5,933 bases of DNA, taken from Spirochaetaceae bacterium (GTDB lineage: Bacteria; Spirochaetota; Spirochaetia; SZUA-6; RPPD01). Under the pieces are notes generated by a model that was given only the letters and a program-made list of their open reading frames with translations, ran no database searches and was not told the origin of the DNA. The DNA lies in the NCBI GenBank assembly GCA_003818675.1, contig RPPD01000159.1, forward strand, positions 1 through 5,933, written 5' to 3'. This document shows, one piece after another, positions 4,833 to 5,933 of this stretch; positions within the stretch are counted from its first letter, which is position 1, and every line of letters starts with the position of its first letter. Both the position numbers and the translations under genes were made by a program.

Positions 4833-5933
4833 ATGGGAAAAAAAAGACGACAGGAAGCTCCTGCATCTGCCGCCAATTCAAAAAAAGCAATTCTGCACGG
4901 ATTTTCGAGCGGAATCTGGGCAGGCTCATCAACAGACAGCATTATAAAAAAAGACAGGGAAAGTATTTCTCCTGTCTCCCCTCACAAGCAACTCCTCCTG
5001 GTCAAAGAACTTCTTGAAAAAAAAGGTTTTGAACCCGTATTTGCGGATTCTCCAGAAAAAGTTCCAGCCTCCCCTGACACGGACAACCAATTTCTCCATA
5101 TTGTCAACAGTTCACTGCCTGTGGAACATATGGACAAGGTTCTTGCAGCCGCGTCGGATGGCGATATGCCTGGCACCTGCATTATTTTCTCTGTGGAACA
5201 TGATTATTCACGGGCTTTGGAGCTTCTTTCACGAGGTGCATACGCACTGATACGGATACCGATAGATCCCAGGGAAGCCGAGAATGTGCTTGACAGGTGC
5301 ATCGAACGGATGTCGCTTCTTGAACAAAAGACCGTGGCGGACACGGAAATCGCCGTACTCGAACGGGCTTTCCAGACCATAGTCTTTTCACCCAAGCGGC
5401 TTTCCCGTTGCATGTACCTTTCCGATTTTGGACAGGCCTTCATGAAGGAATTCCAGAGCATTTTAAACGCCACTGGCGGTAGTTTCTTCATGCTTGAGGA
5501 CAACCGTTTGCTTCGGGTCTATTCCCTGGATCCAGGCCATACTCCAGAGGAAATACATCTGCCGCTACCGGAAGAGAGCATCCTGGCCAGGGCGCATGAA
5601 TCGCGCGAGCCGGTACTGGTACGGGATCTGCATGCGGAAAAAACAGGCACACCCTCGGGTTGGGACGGTTACACTGACAACTCTTTGCTCGTGTTACCAC
5701 TCACATACAATCACAAACATCTTCTTGGATTCATCTCACTGCATAATAAAGAAAAAAACGGATTTACCGAACACGATGCAAAAATTGGAGAGGCGCTGGC
5801 CGCAGTTGGCTCTGGAGTTCTTCTCGCCCTGAAGGGACTTGCCCAGGCGCAGGAGCGTGAGGAGCAATTCCGCCAGTTTTTCCTGGAGTCAGCGGCTGCC
5901 AACTGCATAGCATGGCCTGATGGTGACATTCTC
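4833..5933 (+). CDS. Signalling protein: degenerate receiver-like + GAF + PAS-like, 3' end outside window
   Basis: The frame is open for 367 codons from ATG 4833 to the window edge with no stop, so only the sensory half is visible. After a basic, soluble N-terminus (MGKKRRQ) with no membrane segment, residues ~52-165 look like a CheY-type receiver fold. HKQLLLVKELLEKKGFEPVFADS suits alpha1/beta2, FLHIVNSSLP suits beta3, IIFS suits beta4, and RGAYALIRIPIDPREAENVL suits beta5/alpha5. The phospho-acceptor Asp is replaced by Asn92 and the conserved Lys by Ile142, so it is probably not phosphorylated. A linker helix (~160-182) leads to a GAF domain at ~195-335 (GGSFFMLEDNRLLRVY, SILARAHESREPVLVRDL, NSLLVLPLTYNHKHLLGFISL). 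A helix (QAQEREEQFRQFF) then opens a PAS-like domain at the edge (IAWPDGDI). The missing C-terminus could be a histidine kinase, a GGDEF/EAL module or a phosphatase; a cytoplasmic sensor kinase is the commonest outcome. The promoter and ribosome-binding site suggest its own transcription unit. Confidence 0.92.
   Translation, partial: MGKKRRQEAPASAANSKKAILHGFSSGIWAGSSTDSIIKKDRESISPVSPHKQLLLVKELLEKKGFEPVFADSPEKVPASPDTDNQFLHIVNSSLPVEHMDKVLAAASDGDMPGTCIIFSVEHDYSRALELLSRGAYALIRIPIDPREAENVLDRCIERMSLLEQKTVADTEIAVLERAFQTIVFSPKRLSRCMYLSDFGQAFMKEFQSILNATGGSFFMLEDNRLLRVYSLDPGHTPEEIHLPLPEESILARAHESREPVLVRDLHAEKTGTPSGWDGYTDNSLLVLPLTYNHKHLLGFISLHNKEKNGFTEHDAKIGEALAAVGSGVLLALKGLAQAQEREEQFRQFFLESAAANCIAWPDGDIL

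Noticed and set aside
4678..4932. 84-codon minus-strand ORF overlapping the sensor gene start
   Set aside because: It overlaps the ribosome-binding site and first codons of the well-supported sensor gene and shows no domain or signal features.
5014..5929. Several ORFs of 66-112 codons on both strands across 4982-5929
   Set aside because: All lie in other frames of the continuous GAF/PAS reading frame, which has clear domain sequence; they are shadows.
1..5933. A new multi-gene defence, mobile or biosynthetic system
   Set aside because: Strands alternate, no operon of unknown genes is present, and I see no transposase, nuclease, toxin-antitoxin pair, repeats array or biosynthetic core in any frame.

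Overview
The window is an ordinary chromosomal stretch of moderate G+C. It holds four complete or nearly certain genes, one doubtful small ORF, and a gene cut at each edge. The organism is most likely a Gram-negative-type (diderm) bacterium with diaminopimelate peptidoglycan. The reasons are a lipoprotein signal peptide, a second secreted protein whose C-terminal third looks like an outer-membrane beta-barrel, and dapL. DapL (LL-diaminopimelate aminotransferase) has a patchy distribution that includes spirochaetes, Lentisphaerae/Chlamydiae relatives, Bacteroidetes and some deltaproteobacteria. I cannot name the phylum from sequence alone.

Layout, left to right. (1) 2-703 (+): the C-terminal part of an AraC-family regulator, whose 5' end lies outside the window. 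(2) 736-1422 (-): a convergent lipoprotein gene of unknown function. (3) 1423-1754: a 332-bp divergent intergenic region with a good promoter candidate facing each way. (4) 1755-2984 (+): dapL, intact with all catalytic residues. (5) 2987-3310 (+): a 107-codon ORF beginning 2 nt after the dapL stop, of unknown function and uncertain reality. (6) 3380-4534 (-): a secreted two-part beta-rich protein, possibly outer membrane; its start is moved 6 codons inward from the longest ORF because of a strong ribosome-binding site. (7) 4535-4832: a divergent intergenic region. (8) 4833-5933 (+): the N-terminal 367 codons of a multi-domain signalling protein (degenerate receiver-like domain, GAF, start of a PAS-like domain) that runs off the right edge.

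The genes do not form an obvious pathway. Strands alternate, so most are probably separate transcription units; the only possible operon is dapL plus the 107-codon ORF. dapL supplies LL-diaminopimelate for lysine and peptidoglycan synthesis. The two exported proteins belong to the envelope. The AraC protein and the GAF/PAS protein are regulators whose targets cannot be read from the window. I found no mobile element, CRISPR array, tRNA, rRNA or convincing new multi-gene system. The most interesting leftovers are the receiver-like domain that has lost its phospho-acceptor, the unexplained ORF behind dapL, the cysteine cluster in the lipoprotein, the G8 tract inside dapL, and paired inverted repeats upstream of the secreted-protein gene.
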